64,000 nucleotides of DNA from Mytilus edulis (lineage: Eukaryota; Mollusca; Bivalvia; Mytilida; Mytilidae). The stretch is taken from NCBI RefSeq assembly GCF_963676685.1, contig NC_092346.1, positions 42,591,289 to 42,655,288 of the forward strand. The letters run 5' to 3'. The translations under genes were made by a program, and so were the position numbers. The notes under the pieces are model-generated. The model saw only the letters and a program-made list of their open reading frames with translations, made no database searches and was not told where the DNA came from. Below, in pieces: positions 38,010-48,235 of the stretch (the first letter of the stretch is position 1; the number at the start of each line of letters is the position of its first letter).

Positions 38010-39680
38010 TTATATTGGTTCATCTTTGTCAATTTTTGATATTGTTTCATTTATTTTGTCTATGTATGCCTGCTGTTTTGATGTGGTGTACCAACAATAA
38101 GTTCTGAAAAAAAAAGAAACATAATTTAGAAATATAACTTCAGAAATGTGCCAGTAAAATGAACAACAGAAGATATAGCTGATTTAATTGTGTGAATCTT
38201 TTATTTTATTGATAAACTTAATCAAGATTGATTTTAACATTTTAAAAACAAATTTACAGTTTAATTAATATTGAACTGATCCTCATGAAGAAAACTGTTA
38301 TAGAGCAGCATAACCTTATTTAATTTTCTAGTGGAAAACCAACAACCTCATACCCAATATAATAAAATTGAGACTTGAAATGGGGAATATGTCAAAGAGA
38401 CAACAACCCCGACCAAAAAGCAGACAAAACCTGATGGCCACGGATTGGTCTTCAACCCAGCAAGAAAACCCTGCACCCAGAGGTGGTCCTGTTATACAAC
38501 TGTTTCATGTCATTTGGTATGATTCAGCATCCCTTCATCAATTTCAAATATGTAAGACCCAGATAATTTTGTTGATGTTTTAAATCAAATGTACATTTTT
38601 GCAATTAAGAAAATCAAATATAGCTTTTTCACACACATAGAGAATTGTCATTGATAAAGAATCATTTTCATATCAATTATAAACTAAAATGATGATTTTT
38701 TTTGTCGAAATAAAATTGTCTATGTATAATCTCACAATCTCAGTTCAAATAAAATTAACAAATTGTTTTAAAGTAGTTTTTTGAATATTACAAAAAAACA
38801 AGTGGAGCTTCTTTAATCAAATCTATTCTACCTACCCATAACCAATGTATGGAACCAAAAATCCTAGAAATGATGCATGAAACATTTTCCGTCCACTACC
38901 TGGAAGATAAATAGAAGCACATTGAATACAAATCTATAACATATGTACGTATTTGCCTTGGAAAATACGTCTTTGAGTAAGATGTGTAACAATCTAATTT
39001 AAATTAAAACTCGCTCATTATTTTTGCTTTGTCACTGCCATCAAGCATAAAAAATAAGCGAGTGTAGAGATTTATTTTTATTAGATTAGATGTGAAAAGT
39101 ATGCATAGTATCTGCATGTAGCTAGCTCAAAATGGATAATATATAAATTGAATTAACAAATATGTTTAAAATTGATGATAGATTGTCATATCTATTATGA
39201 AAATAAAACGTAATGCGCCCGTATTCATCTGTGCATATAATATTTTATTTCTTTTAATACCGGTAGTAAAGACATGTAGTTTATTTTTTTGACACATATT
39301 CACTTTAAACATGAGAAAGCCTGAAGCCTGTATGATAGATATGAAACGTGAATTAACATGATTAATAATTAAAACTGGTATTTTCAAATATACATTACAA
39401 TATAAATCTTAACATTCACATTTATAATTAAAAGGTTATAATTTTGACACCAAGATGAAAACTAAATGGGCTAATGATGGTATACAATGTATGTTCCTAT
39501 CTCTACCATGTCTACATTTGTATTAAAATATACAAGTATTATAAACTATTATTACTATTAGTTCCACCTACTTGTAAATATAAAAGTAGCAAGACCACTT
39601 ATAAGTCCACTAGAACTACCAACTAACATAGTGTCTCTGAAACAGGGTTCCTTCCATACCTCTTGACTGAAGAATTTTTT
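38010..39680 (-). CDS. COX20: COX20 (FAM36A), cytochrome c oxidase assembly factor; first exon not found
   Basis: Three minus-strand exons join in frame: 39680-39572, 38899-38836 and 38103-38010 (TAA at 38012-38010). They encode 88 residues: KKFFSQEVWKEPCFRDTMLV, the first membrane helix GSSSGLISGLATFIFTS, then SGRKMFHASFLGFLVPYIGYG (second helix), TYCWY, and a polar tail with KQQAYIDKINETISKID. COX20 chaperones newly made COX2 in the inner mitochondrial membrane, with two helices and both ends out of the membrane. The PCxR...GS(S)xG pattern and helix layout match the family. The acceptor is the first AG before GTAGTGG, because the second breaks phase with exon 39680-39572. The short first coding exon should lie above 39680. 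Confidence 0.85.
38345..38495 (-). mobile_element. R4: 5'-truncated 3' tail of the Penelope-like retroelement
   Basis: Starts AAAATTGAGACTTGAAATGG, then ATGTCAAAGAGACAACAACC and ends near CCCAGAGGTGGTCC. It shares its left edge with the other R4 copies and is truncated early. It lies in a COX20 intron. Confidence 0.65.
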
Positions 39681-40403
39681 CTGAAATATAAATACAAAAC
39701 TGAAGCTACATGTACTCTTAGTTACATTTTGTACTTACATTATATACTGTATGGCAGGCAGTGTTCTTCAGAAGATTTTTGAATAGCACCATATCAATTT
39801 TAAACATTTTGTTTCCTAAATATTGTTGCACAATGTTACTATTTAATGAACCAGAAGACTGATTGATGGCCATTTTATATGATATGACTGATCATCATTG
39901 AACAAAGCTATGGTACTTTTTACTTTTATTTTCTGTTCTTAATAATAAAAAATCTATTTTGATTTCTCAATAATATGTAGTTGAATTTTTGGTATTTGGT
40001 ACATCTGGAATTCCTTTCTTAGTCAGAGGCGGATTTAGGGGGAGGGAAGGGAGGGGGTGCGTGCCTCCTAAAATTTGCAAAGCATGGGTTGTCTTCAACT
40101 TATTTAAGTACCAGAAGAGACAATTTCATTTTTTTTAACATTCAAAGTATATAAAACAGTCAGTTTAACAGAATCAACATGATTACTTATCAACTAACCT
40201 ACGATTTATTAAAATTCTATAAATTATTTCAAAGGAAGGTGTCAAACGCGGAGCTGGGTTTTATGACAAATATAATAGGTTTTTAGCAGTTAAAGTTAAA
40301 ACAAATGTTACATTGTACATGTTATATTTGCGGTTTTTATAATCAATTTGTTTGATAATCGAAGTTCAAAAACATCCCTTATCACTTTCACAATTTCATC
40401 ATC

Positions 40404-40692
40404 ATGGCAAGGTCAAGAAAACAGTCCGCAGGTGAGATTCTTTTATAATATCCCTAATGAAAGATAGAAATACTGTTTCAAGCGAAAGGTTAATGTATAA
40501 ATTTGTATCTCTATGGTGTCTTTATTTATTTCTCACATGCAACCTAAAAATTTAACTGAATTATATACCGTATCACATGCATAGCATCCCAAGAATATAA
40601 ACATAACTTCGTAAATGCATCTCATTCTGATTTTAGTTGTTTGTGGTGAACACAGTAAAGTCTGGCATCACCTCCGAAAATCAAAAAAGTAA
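40404..40692 (+). CDS. Tentative two-exon microprotein ORF (27 aa)
   Basis: ATG at 40404 (A at -3, G at +4) opens MARSRKQSA up to a strong donor (CCGCAG|GTGAGA) at 40431. An acceptor (CTGATTTTAG) at 40636 gives an in-phase exon ending TAA at 40690-40692. The whole is a basic 27-residue peptide ending HHLRKSKK. It could equally be the 5' end of a longer transcript, or a chance pairing. I do not recognise it. It is divergent from COX20. Confidence 0.3.
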
Positions 40693-41671
40693 AAAACAGA
40701 TATTATGAAAGGACATCAAAAATTGCTGGTAAAAGTAGAAATTTTCGTTTGCAAAATATAATACTAGTATTGGTCAGGTGAGCAATTGTGATCTGTCTCG
40801 TCTCACTTTGCATCCATCGGTCTGCCCGTCTATCTGTCAACTCTTAACATTTCCATCGTTTTAACCAAGTTTGCAGAGCTGGTGTTGTGGAGTGTTAACG
40901 TAATTTTTAAGTAAGGCAGTTAAATTTCACTTTATTGAAACCATGTACAATTGGCTTAGACACATTGACGATGTGCAAAACAATTATTTATTTGTGGTGT
41001 TCCTGTATTTCTTTATGTCACAACTACCAGCACCATGTCTTTCAAGGTTTGGTTAAGATATTACCTGATATTCCTATATAGATAATTTTACAAGTGCTGG
41101 TGTCTTGTTTGTAGATTGGTTCCCACAGGAACACAGAATCAAAATAAAATGTTTGCATGACCTTCAGCTTCTGTTAGTGGGGCTGCAGCTTTATAACTGT
41201 AATAAACTCACTCATATATGCAATATGAATCCCTTAGTGCGAAAGTTAGGAGATTGTTGTAGATTTGTAGGAGACCTTGTCATCATAACTCGGTGGTTCT
41301 CCGCGGAACAGGGACATATTGTTTTACCTCTGTCCATCTATCCGTCAGTCAGTCACTTGATATTTGGTCAGGAGGATGCACTAGGAAGCATACAAATCTA
41401 TTACATGTACTTGTACGTCATTATTGCATTTTCCCCCTGAAGATATTCAATTGACTAATATGAATGCAACACCAGTTTTCCAAGCAACCATTGCCATTTA
41501 TAACATTCAATAGATTTTTTTATGTGGAGGGTGTGCTTGTGTACTCCGGGTTGAGGTCTGTCTCTACCCTTATTGTCTTCAGTCCCGTTTTCTGGCAAAT
41601 ATATGGGGGTAGTTTCAATGAATAGAAGCTCACATATTTCTTGTTAATTACAGTGAGTGTAGATTGTTGTC

Positions 41672-41877
41672 AGGTGTGGATTAAGGCGGTTTCAGCTTGA
41701 AATTTCTCGTTCATTTTACAACAAATAGTTCGAGATAGCTACATTTCACCCCTTTAGAAGAATATTTCAATATAATTTTACCTCAAAAAAATTTTTTCGT
41801 CTCGAACCGCTCAGCGAAATTAAACTTTGTGCCCCCCCTCCCCGCCCTTAACTGGAAATCCTGAATCCACCCCTGAG
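41672..41877. mobile_element. CAGGxGTGGATTxAGG MITE
   Basis: The left end CAGGTGTGGATTAAGG and right end CCTGAATCCACCCCTG are imperfect inverses about 200 bp apart. A C-rich stretch lies near the right end. No target duplication is evident and it is noncoding. 40693-41671 contains no gene I can support. Confidence 0.55.
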
Positions 41878-42034
41878 CTTGCATCATGTTTATAATCATA
41901 ATTCAAAAACTGACCAAAGATTTGTATAGTAAAAATTAATAATGGATTGGAATCGTGTGGACTAAAAACAAACATTATGATTTGATCGATCAGACCTCAG
42001 TAATAATACACCTTAATTTATTGGTATTTGTCCG

Positions 42035-42180
42035 CCATTACTGGATATCACACAGGTTCCTGTAAAATTTTGATGTCATAAAACAAAATATCTGACGCCA
42101 CAATCGAAAAGTGATTGCTATATGCGTGAAATGTTCAAGCGGCCGGGTCAGCCGGGATTAGCGATAAGATGTATTAGTTT
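42035..42180 (-). repeat. R7 short interspersed repeat with duplicated tail
   Basis: The reverse complement of 30376-30455 covers 42035-42100. The block TTAGCGATAAGATGT then appears near 42157 and again near 42190. Confidence 0.55.
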
Positions 42181-42225
42181 TCTTTTGATTAGCGATAAGA
42201 TGTACATGATGTATTAGTTTCTTAA

Positions 42226-43565
42226 ACAGGTTGGGAACAAACCCCCTGGATGGTGATTATACCTGTATAGAGGGATAATCCTTCTTTAGAGGGATAAAAT
42301 TATCCCTCTATACATGCTATAGAGGGGTATTTTCGTTTGCACTGGATTTAAAGCAAATTAGGGCAGAATGGCATTTTCTAGTTATATTGGCTATAATCTC
42401 TAGCATTATATGCATCAACATATGCACTTTACTAAAAATTGGGATAACCAGTTTTCTGCTAAAGTGACAAAACTTGCAATCTATTGTATACCTATCTGAA
42501 CACCTGATCAACAACAAAAGGAATAGTCAGTCAGGGGTACTACTTGTACAAGTGTATTTAATTTACTTGAAGAAGTAAAAAAAAATATACACATATACAT
42601 GTAAGTAAATTTTTAGGATACTTATACAAGTGAATTTTATTTACTTGTATAGGTAAAAAAAAAAATGGCTTAGTTATGTCCCTTAGTCATTCAGAATTTT
42701 TTACTTGTATAAGTAAAAAATTCATCCTTTCTTCTTTTCTTGAATTCTTAAGATTTCTTAGCTCTAATAGAATTTTAAATTGTGTACCCTTTGCAGATGT
42801 CTTTACTAATCATTTAAGTGTAATTTCATGGACAATGAAAGTCCCATTTGTCTGTTATCTTCTTAACACTGCTCATTTACAAGCCCCAAAGGAGCAATTT
42901 TTGAATGCCTTGCGCAAATATACAAGATCTTTGCTCAATCAGTTTCTTTGATGAATTAATGAGATGAAACATTGAACTTTAATGAAAAAATTTGAGCAAA
43001 CCTGGGAAAAATCATTAAAGGCATGATTTTACATCTCAAAACTTGAGGATTTGTGTGGGATTGTAAGAAAAATTTACTTATACAAGTAAATTTTTCAGAA
43101 AATTAAGGGGAGATTATTCAAACATTATCTATTTACTTATATGTGTATATTTATTTTCACTTCTTCAAGTAAATAAAATACACTTGTACAAGTAGTACCC
43201 CTGACTGATAGTTGACCTTTAAATTTCATGTTAAATCTAACAATAGAAATTCTGTTCAGTGAGGCATAAGTGAGTAGAATTTACCTGATCATCACAACTT
43301 TCAATCATGGTGAACAATAGATTTTATATTTAGTCAGATAAGCATCAAACTGGGCATGTGCATATTAAATTAAGTACATCAATTGGTGCATCAACTGTTC
43401 CAGGTTACTGCCATAATAAGTAGAGAATGCCATTCTGCCCTATTTTGATTTAAATCCAGTCTAAACAAAAATACCCCTCTATAGACGGATAAATTTACCC
43501 CTCTATAGAAGGATTATCCCTCTATACAGGTATAATCACCATATAGAGGGTTTGTTCCCAACCTG
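42226..43565. mobile_element. Inverted-repeat element with TTAA flanks, host to a second nested element
   Basis: Arms of about 140-150 bp pair. The left begins ACAGGTTGGGAACAAACCC and the right ends GGGTTTGTTCCCAACCTG. Both contain AGAGGGATAA blocks and GAATGGCATT/AATGCCATTC. TTAA lies at 42222-42225 and 43566-43569. TTAA flanks are typical of piggyBac-type or Kolobok-type elements. There is no transposase. The middle is a second inverted-repeat element. Confidence 0.75.
42527..43210. mobile_element. Nested inverted-repeat element (AGTCAGGGGTACTACTTG ends)
   Basis: Arms of about 75 bp pair. The left is AGTCAGGGGTACTACTTGTA, then ACTTGAAGAAGTAAA; the right is the inverse ending CAAGTAGTACCCCTGACT. 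The motif TTACTTGTATAAGTAAA recurs inside. It lies within 42226-43565, so it inserted later. No intact gene is present. Confidence 0.7.
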
Positions 43566-44160
43566 TTAAAAGAAGCTATGTTGACACAGAGACATATAAT
43601 ACAATTTGTATGATATGCCTCTGGTTGACATAAGCCAAAATTTATATCGCTCCCTTGTCGGCCCAGGGGCCCATAAAAAAATGGCATGTCTATAAAATTT
43701 GGAGATAAACGAATCTGGGTGCGAACGGAAATTTGGGACGAAATGACCCAACTCTGTCCCCAAACGTCAGGTGAATGTAGGTTGGAAAATTGTATCTTCC
43801 GCGGAAGCTTTATGAGAAACCATAACTAAGTAGTTGGCTCACTTGTTTTTCTTGGTTTTCCTCTTCTTCCATTTTGTAATGATAACCTTGAGTATTTTAC
43901 GTAAATTGTACGTTACATAAGTACAGAATTTGTTGTTTTTGTCGTGGTACGTTAGGTGCTTGAAACTAATTGTAGAACTGTTTCGGAAAGACACCGTTGG
44001 TCAAAACGGAAAATATTTAATAAAGATATGTTTATATTTCAAAATTTTCCTTTTGATAAAAGTGACCTTATGAAATTTAAAACGACATTAGTATGAAACA
44101 GATTGAACATTTGTCTTAAACTTCACGTTATTGGAAAACTAATTAAATGTTTGGTTTAAA

Positions 44161-44274
44161 ATGAACACTTCATCTAAGAATACATTAAAACGTTTTGAAG
44201 ATTGTCATGGAAAATTGAAAAGGTACTTTAATTTTAATCCAGAAGCAGAGGGTATGGTATCATGTCGCTCATAA
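44161..44274 (+). CDS. Possible upstream ORF overlapping the UQCC3-like start
   Basis: ATG at 44161 opens 37 codons to TAA at 44272-44274, overlapping the UQCC3-like ATG (44262) in another frame. It matters only if transcription starts upstream of 44161, which is unknown. No homologue is recognised. 43570-44160 shows no other feature. Confidence 0.25.
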   Translation: MNTSSKNTLKRFEDCHGKLKRYFNFNPEAEGMVSCRS

Positions 44275-46702
44275 AGTTGTCGCTTTATTCAATACCATAT
44301 ATTGGTGGTGTATATTTACTGTATAAATGGATAACTCCGAGTGACACTGATATGAAACAGGTACTCAATTACATGAAATAATGCAGAAATAAAAATAAAC
44401 AGATAAAGGTCATTTAAATGATTTGCAATTGCAAGTCAATAATTGAATGTACAATGAATTATATAAGCGGAAGTATGCTAAATTCCTAAACCTTATTGCT
44501 GTTTTAAAATTTGTGTCACTTTTAAAATTGGTTGTCATCATCATGGTAATTCAACACTAGTTTTTTCTAGTAGCTCCAGACAGGGTAACACGAATTACCG
44601 AATAACAGTGTTATTATCCGAATAACTCATGTAATTACCGAATAACTCTTCAAATATCAATATTAACACATTTAAGTGACTTTTAAACATATAATATGAG
44701 GCAGGCATTACCTGTAAATGGGGACGAAGTCTGTATGAATTATTTTTTTGTAACTTACATTTTTATATTTGTTAAGAAAAAGAAACGGAAATACGTAACG
44801 TTTCCGATTTTGGTTCTGTTGTTAGGGATTTTAGTTATGACGTTATTTAAGTTATGACGTCATATGCAATGTAAACAAAGAAACGCTATCATCAGGTAAC
44901 GTTTTTTCATATCAAGGAATTATTAAAAATGAAATTGGTATTGCGCGTTCCTTCCTATTTTATACTAGACTGATAAATATATATTTTACTCAAAGTTTCA
45001 TACAAACGAGACCGGAAAAAGGAAGTACATTGTACATTTCTGCGCAGGTCCGGGATTTCAAAACATGACATAAAAAAAATTGAACGATTTTGAGTTCATT
45101 AGTACAATGAAAAATTCGGGAAATTTTCCCGATTTTTTTTTTCATTGAATTTTCTACTGTTATTGGGGACTTCGTCCCCATATTATTGAATAAAATTATA
45201 ATAGAAGTGTATTTTATAACCTAAAAATAAAAAAAAAGTTGCAGGTAAGTTAATATTGATCATTATAAAATTATGGATATCGGTGTGTACTTCCAAGATG
45301 GCGACCAAGGAAAACGTAAGAAATGAAGAAAAGAAAGATTGCATACAATCCCTCAACGTGTTCATCTTAGACCACCAAAGTGGAGCCCTCACGCCACGTC
45401 ACGGCAATGAACAATGTGAGGGTGGGCATTTTTTAAAATAAAATATGGAATAGTAAACTATTTAAATTAGTTTTTGTTTTAATTTTAGTTATTAAAAAAA
45501 TATTATCTTTATCATATTTTTATATTTGTGATTTAGAAATGGATGTTAACTAAGCCCCTTTAAATCTATAAAATTACAACTATTAAGATATCCTGCACAA
45601 GGCACGGGCTTATCTGTCATAGTCCGTGGAAATACTTTATTTAGAATTTATTGTAAAAAATTTATAACTACTAAGATATCCTGCACAAGGCACGGGCTTA
45701 TCTGTCATAGTCCGCGGAAATACTTTAAAAATTTCTTATATAATAGAAAAGATTTTTTTATGTTCATTTTAAATATATAACATGTTGTATAATCATTCTT
45801 ATTTATAAGATATCTATATATATAAAATTCTGATTTGTAGAAAGTAACGCAATACAGTTGTGATTCTTTTTTTGGTGTTTCTTCTAAATAGAAAATATGT
45901 GGTATAATTTGTGCTTTCTTAACTTGATATATTTCTGATTTATAGAAGGTAACACAATATAAGGAAATGGCTTATTTCATATTTTTAATCACATACTAAA
46001 AAACTTTTCAATACAAGAACAGTAAAAATACCCAAGCATTAACAATATCACGAAGTGGCAACACCTAGCCGTAAGGCAGCAAGAAGAAGTCCAAACGCGT
46101 TTTTTCCTTTTCCTTTTCTTCCTGTTCCCCAAAATTCGTCAGGAACATTATGATTAATATAGCCACTTGTTGATGTTAGTCGGTCTCTGAAAGCTTTACA
46201 TTGGAGGAATTTCAGTTTCAATATTTCTGCCATTACAAGGGGCTTCTGGTCTTCCCATGATTTCCTTGTCTTCAATTTCTTTGACAACATTTTGGCTTTT
46301 TTTGAATCTGATAATTGTTTTATTTGGTGCAACAATTCATACTCTTGGTGGTGGTTACATTTCATACACTGATATAAGTGTTCTGCGGAGGGATATGTGT
46401 AGTCTTCGATTAAAATAATTTGATTAGATTTGAATTGAATATGTGAAAATTCTTAATTACATTTTATTTAATAGAATAAGAATAAAATTGTTTATTATAG
46501 TGTCACATATTGATTGAAACAAGACATTCACACAATATTCATATACATACATACTACAATCAATATCCAGCCAAAAAATGACTTATGAGACACTGATCCT
46601 TAAAACCAAAATATATACAAAAATATACTTTTTAAACTTGTAAGTAATCACATAAAAGTTTTATCTAAATGGAACAAGTAGCTTAAAATATAAATAATTC
46701 TT

Positions 46703-46736
<34 letters not shown>

Positions 46737-48235
46737 ATAATGTTGAGTAAATTGTTATGAAAAGTAATTAGTGATTGGAGTAATTGCATTGCTTTGATGT
46801 ACTGGTTAAATTTTCAAATCCTTTCTGAAAAACAATTATTAGACAATTCTCTGTATATACAGTAAATTATTTAATACTATATTTTCATAGCGTTTTCCTT
46901 TGAAGGCATATATGCAATCTTTCTTTTCTTCATTTCTTACGTTTTCCTTGGTCGCCATCTTGGAAGTACACACCGATATCCATAATTTTATAATGATCAA
47001 TATTAACTTACCTGCAACTTTTTTTTTATTTTTAGGTTATAAAATACACTTCTATTATAATTTTATTCAATAATATATGTTTAAAAGTCACTTAAATGTG
47101 TTAATATTGATATTTGAAGAGTTATTCGGTAATTACATGAGTTATTCGGATAATAACACTGTTATTCGGTAATTCGAGGTACCGGCTCCAGACATTCTCA
47201 AAACGCGCCTCCATATATACCTGCCAACCTTTCAAAATGCCCATGGGGGTTTTACGTGCAAGATGGCTCTTACAGTCTTAAAAAAACTTTAAGGAGGCCT
47301 TCAAATGTATTTTTATGATAAAGGTCATTTGGACTTGCAAGTCAATAATCGAATGGACAATAAATTACATTAGCTGAAGTGTGCTTAATTCCTAGACCTA
47401 ATTGCTGTTTTAAAATCTGTGTCACTTAATTGGTTGACGTCATTCAACACTAGCATATCGGGCACTGACCTCTAGCATATCTAGATCTGGTACTATACAC
47501 TTTATTGCTATTTGGAATTTTGCCTTGCTCAACCCAAAATTTCCCTCGTGAAATTTTGAGTTCATTCAACACTCACTTTTCCATTGTGTCGTCAGATATT
47601 TTCTATTATGACATCAAAATTTTACAAGAACTTTTGTGATCACCGATGTCACGTAATGGTACCGATAGACAAATGCAATAATGTATTTTAATTAGGTGGT
47701 AATATAATATATATTATACCTACCTGCCTATAAAAATGTATTGTCATATGCATGTAACGTTTGTATAAAGTTATACGTTTTACACAGATCTCAAGGCAAG
47801 ACATTAAATTTAAACTTGCTGTAAAACAATCACATTGTCATTCTTCATGTTCTTGACAAATTAAAATGTTTGTGAGCAAAACATATTTAAATAAAAACCA
47901 TTGTCAATGTCTGACTGTCAATGACTGTTGCCTCCTACCTGATGATGACCATTAAAACACAATATGATCAAATATAAATTACATGTTTTAAGATACATGT
48001 ATATAGACTATGGCTATGTAGTAAGTTTTTATACAGATTGATTAATCGTGTACATACAAATGTACAATGCATATAAAAGTATTTATTCACCAACTAATTG
48101 ATTTTTTTACATTGGAACTCTTACAATTTTTTTTTATTTATATTTCAGAGATTTGCAAATAGTCCTGATCCATACTTGAGAGAAAAATACAAAAAACTAC
48201 AGTGGGAAGAAAAAAAGAAAAAACAAGATGCCTAA
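44262..48235 (+). CDS. UQCC3: UQCC3/Cbp4-like complex III assembly factor (61 aa, two exons)
   Basis: Exons 44262-44360 and 48149-48235 join in phase 0. The protein is MSLIKLSLYSIPYIGGVYLL, YKWITPSDTDMKQ, then RFANSPDPYLREKYKKLQWE and a lysine-rich tail. One N-terminal membrane helix, a TP(S/T)D motif and a short charged coil are the layout of Cbp4/UQCC3, which act in cytochrome b maturation and bc1 assembly in the inner mitochondrial membrane. The match is motif-level, so the symbol is probable rather than certain. The TAA (48233-48235) overlaps the ATG of NME6. The 3.8-kb intron contains the NADAR-carrying element. Confidence 0.68.
44398..44570 (+). repeat. Segment repeated in direct orientation on the other side of the NADAR element
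   Basis: AAGGTCATTTAAATG, TTGCAAGTCAATAATTGAAT, CTAAATTCCTAAACC and AATTCAACACTAG recur with changes at 47318-47455. The two copies flank the 44583-47184 element but are diverged, so they predate its insertion and are not its target duplication. Confidence 0.7.
44692..45180. mobile_element. Young insertion in the left arm of the NADAR element
   Basis: Comparing the two arms shows that 44692-45180 has no counterpart on the right. Near its ends are TGGGGACGAAGTC and the inverse GACTTCGTCCCCA. It contains TTATGACGTCATATG, including a consensus CRE (TGACGTCA), and a short repeat of TTATGACGT. It encodes no gene. Confidence 0.65.
45588..45727 (+). repeat. Tandem duplication of about 72 bp
   Basis: ATATCCTGCACAAGGCACGG through AGTCCGTGGAAATACTTT occurs at about 45590-45640 and again at 45668-45726 with one visible change (CCGTGG/CCGCGG). 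It lies inside the NADAR element. Confidence 0.8.
46048..46451 (-). CDS. NADAR-family protein (YbiA/DUF1768), main exon inside the Mutator-like element
   Basis: The minus-strand open segment encodes FSHIQFKSNQIILIEDYTYP, SAEHLYQCMKC, then a coil, KSWEDQKPLVMAEILKLKFL, and NHNVPDEFWGTGRKGKGKNA, ending GLLLAALRLGVATS with a stop at 46048. YPSxEHxYQxxK, W...vM...K(F/L)xQ, and DxFWGxGxxGxGxNxxG are the signature of NADAR proteins, which act on NAD/ADP-ribose-related N-glycosidic substrates. The Glu of SAEH and the Asp of DEFWG, the expected active-site acids, are present. An AG lies just upstream at 46453-46452. A likely start (MATKENVRNEEKKDCIYAFK) lies in the right arm at 46958, and YAFKGKR resembles a NADAR N-terminus, but I could not connect the two in phase. 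It may be broken or spliced through a missed exon. Confidence 0.75.
47318..47455 (+). repeat. Direct counterpart of 44398-44570
   Basis: AAGGTCATTTGGACTTGCAAG, CTTAATTCCTAGACC and CATTCAACACTAGCATATC mirror the left flank. 47460-48148 otherwise contains only a diverged R7-like block (47597-47690). Confidence 0.7.

Larger units (their letters stand above)
44583..47184. mobile_element. Mutator-like non-autonomous element with long inverted repeats, carrying a NADAR gene
   Basis: The identical 10-mer GCTCCAGACA flanks it at 44573-44582 and 47185-47194. The ends GGGTAACACGAATTACCG and (inverse) CGGTACCTCGAATTACCG are followed by about 270 bp of nearly identical inverted repeat. The right arm is 46912-47184. 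The left arm is split into 44583-44691 and 45181-45345 by a younger insertion. The repeats are rich in CCGAATAAC blocks. Long inverted repeats with a 9-10-bp duplication fit the Mutator superfamily. No Mutator transposase is present. Both arms contain the same AAGATGGCGACCAAGG start-codon region. Inside are the NADAR exon (minus), a 28-A run (46709-46736) and a tandem duplication. Confidence 0.75.

Noticed and set aside
38895-38902. Alternative acceptor four bases downstream for the COX20 middle exon
   Set aside because: It breaks the phase with exon 39680-39572; the first AG keeps it.
39690-40400. COX20 first coding exon
   Set aside because: Several ATG/GT pairs exist on the minus strand, but none gives a convincing N-terminus, so it is left unplaced.
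41105-41440. 111-codon frame on the plus strand
   Set aside because: Overlaps a repeat-like CCGTCAGTCAGTC region, and composition looks random.
45256-45441. Second NADAR start (MATKENVRNEEKKDC) in the left arm
   Set aside because: It is the inverted-repeat copy of the right-arm start and runs into unrelated sequence after about 16 residues.
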